Shown piece after piece: positions 62,905 to 64,000 of a DNA stretch of 64,000 nucleotides (the stretch's first letter is position 1; every line of letters starts with the position of its first letter). The notes under the pieces were generated by a model. It was not told the DNA's origin. It did no database searches and saw nothing but the letters and a program-made list of their open reading frames with translations. Origin of the DNA: Chrysoperla carnea (taxonomy: Eukaryota; Arthropoda; Insecta; Neuroptera; Chrysopidae). Made by a program: the position numbers and the translations under genes. The stretch is taken from NCBI RefSeq assembly GCF_905475395.1, contig NC_058337.1, positions 117,670,368 to 117,734,367 on the forward strand. The letters run 5' to 3'.

Positions 62905-63685
62905 GGCGTTGTAAGAAACGCGGTAAGGACCGCTTAAGCGGTCTATAACGATTTTTGACATAACCGTACTATACATCCACTGATAATAATTTCTCAAACA
63001 TTATTATCAGTTGCATTAATAGCAGCTTTTTGTAGCCATTAGAAATATTTATTGGGATAAGTTTTAGAACGTTTCCTGGGGGGTTTCAAAAACTACGACC
63101 AAAAGTCATTTTTGGTACCTATTATGAAAACATTTGCTACCTATTATGAAAACATTAAGCGATCCTTTGCTTAGTGTAGAACAATTTATTCAAGGAATCA
63201 AATGAGACTAATAATAGAAGTTTTATGCTCTGTTAGAAAATCTCTTTTAATATTTTTGCCCATCATAGGGTTAAGACGATCAAAATAGTGTTAGGTAAAT
63301 GAATAAAAAATGATTCCATCGAATTAGTTTTTCACGAAACTTTTGAATGAATTCAAGGGCAGAAGCAATCGTTTATGATTAATTCAGCTCCATAGAAAAT
63401 ACGGTTAAACCAATTATCTTATAACTAATCGGCCAAGTTATGACATATATGATCAGGGAATCGTCGTAAGCTGTTATCCAAGATCCTGATGTTTTAATTA
63501 AATTTTGTAACGGGTTGTCCGATTTTTAATTAATTTTAAATCAACATAAACTCATTTAAATATTGCAATGTGTATTTACTTATTATATGTTAATCAATTG
63601 TTAGAAAACATTTTCCGCTTATTAATGCAATATCAATTTGTTTTATTATAATTCCAACAGAACACAATAAATACGCACTATGATA
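62905..63685. repeat. Upstream repeat block U, copy near gene B
   Basis: It is the partner of 56615-57332. It has a local insertion including CGGTAAGGACCGCTTAAGCG (an inverted motif) and a short duplication of ACCTATTATGAAAACATTTG. Orientation relative to the downstream desaturase is the same as for the gene A copy. Confidence 0.85.
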
Positions 63686-64000
63686 TTTACTACAGTAAAT
63701 AAGCCGGAAATTACCATCAAATGTGGAAAAGTGGTGGAACAGCTACGATTTCAAAAATTTTTTGTGTACGTATTCCTTAGACCTCTAGGAACATTCAGCC
63801 GCACTAACCTTGGCATTTGAAACAAAACTGAGAAAGTTAGGGTAGTTTTCCCATCCCCAAATTGTAACAGTGAAAACAAATCAATATTTCACCTCAAAAA
63901 TCGTCTCCCGAGGGCTTTCGAGGTCACTGATCATGAATTCAAGGTTTAAAAACAACTGAAAATGGTTGCAACCCCATTGAAACTACCCCTAGAAGTGACA
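63686..64000. other. Right edge of window, no gene seen; possibly start of another dispersed repeat
   Basis: Positions 63860-64000 (CTCCCGAGGGCTTTCGAGGT, then GAAAATGGTTGCAACCCC) are G/C-richer and read like a dispersed insect repeat cut by the window end. No coding signal was found. Confidence 0.35.

Noticed and set aside
1..64000. tRNA, rRNA or snRNA genes
   Set aside because: Reading for B-box (GGTTCGAATCC-like) and cloverleaf patterns gave nothing convincing. A covariance-model scan (tRNAscan-SE/Rfam) would decide; I could not run one.

Overview
The window is insect-like eukaryotic nuclear DNA: very A/T-rich, with GT-AG introns, long intergenic stretches and many old dispersed repeats. 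Two intron-containing genes encode insect-type acyl-CoA desaturases. I cannot fix the insect order from sequence alone. The repeat carrying a GTCC-rich core made me think of lacewing-like genomes, but that is an impression and not a result.

Layout. Positions 1 to about 52,500 hold no protein gene I can recognise. This part is an A/T-rich desert with dispersed repeats. Six copies of a ~500-bp repeat (here R1) lie here, and two more lie inside desaturase gene A. Five copies of a CCCCCGA-ended repeat (R2) and two copies of an AACCGACTTC-ended element with a hairpin (R3) are present. There is a 2-kb foldback element with ~0.97-kb arms (1263-3246). Other items are a four-unit 180-bp satellite-like array (23331-24048), two small tandem duplications, microsatellites, and one decayed DNA-transposon transposase relic (about 42235-42640, minus strand). 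A few short unrecognised ORFs (near 13.2-14.0, 32.2, 44.4 and 45.5 kb) are recorded with low confidence.

Positions 52,575-62,003 hold two complete membrane acyl-CoA desaturase genes in head-to-tail tandem on the minus strand. Gene B (57441-62003, 357 residues) lies upstream of gene A (52575-56039, 354 residues). Each has five coding exons with the same intron positions and phases, and all nine metal-ligand histidines plus the conserved Asn. They are clear products of a local duplication. Their introns have since changed independently: gene A intron 1 holds two R1 copies, and gene B intron 3 holds a foldback element plus another repeat. Related repeat blocks (56615-57332 and 62905-63685) lie 5' of both genes.

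Functionally, both genes should encode ER-membrane enzymes that put a double bond, probably delta-9, into fatty acyl-CoA using electrons from cytochrome b5. Both depart from typical insect desaturases at the signature tetrapeptide and at positions that contact CoA in mammalian SCD1. This suggests a divergent substrate-specialised pair, for example for cuticular lipid or pheromone precursors; that role is inference. I found no clear new biological system. The most useful leads are the diverged desaturase pair, the two foldback elements and the homogeneous 180-bp array.
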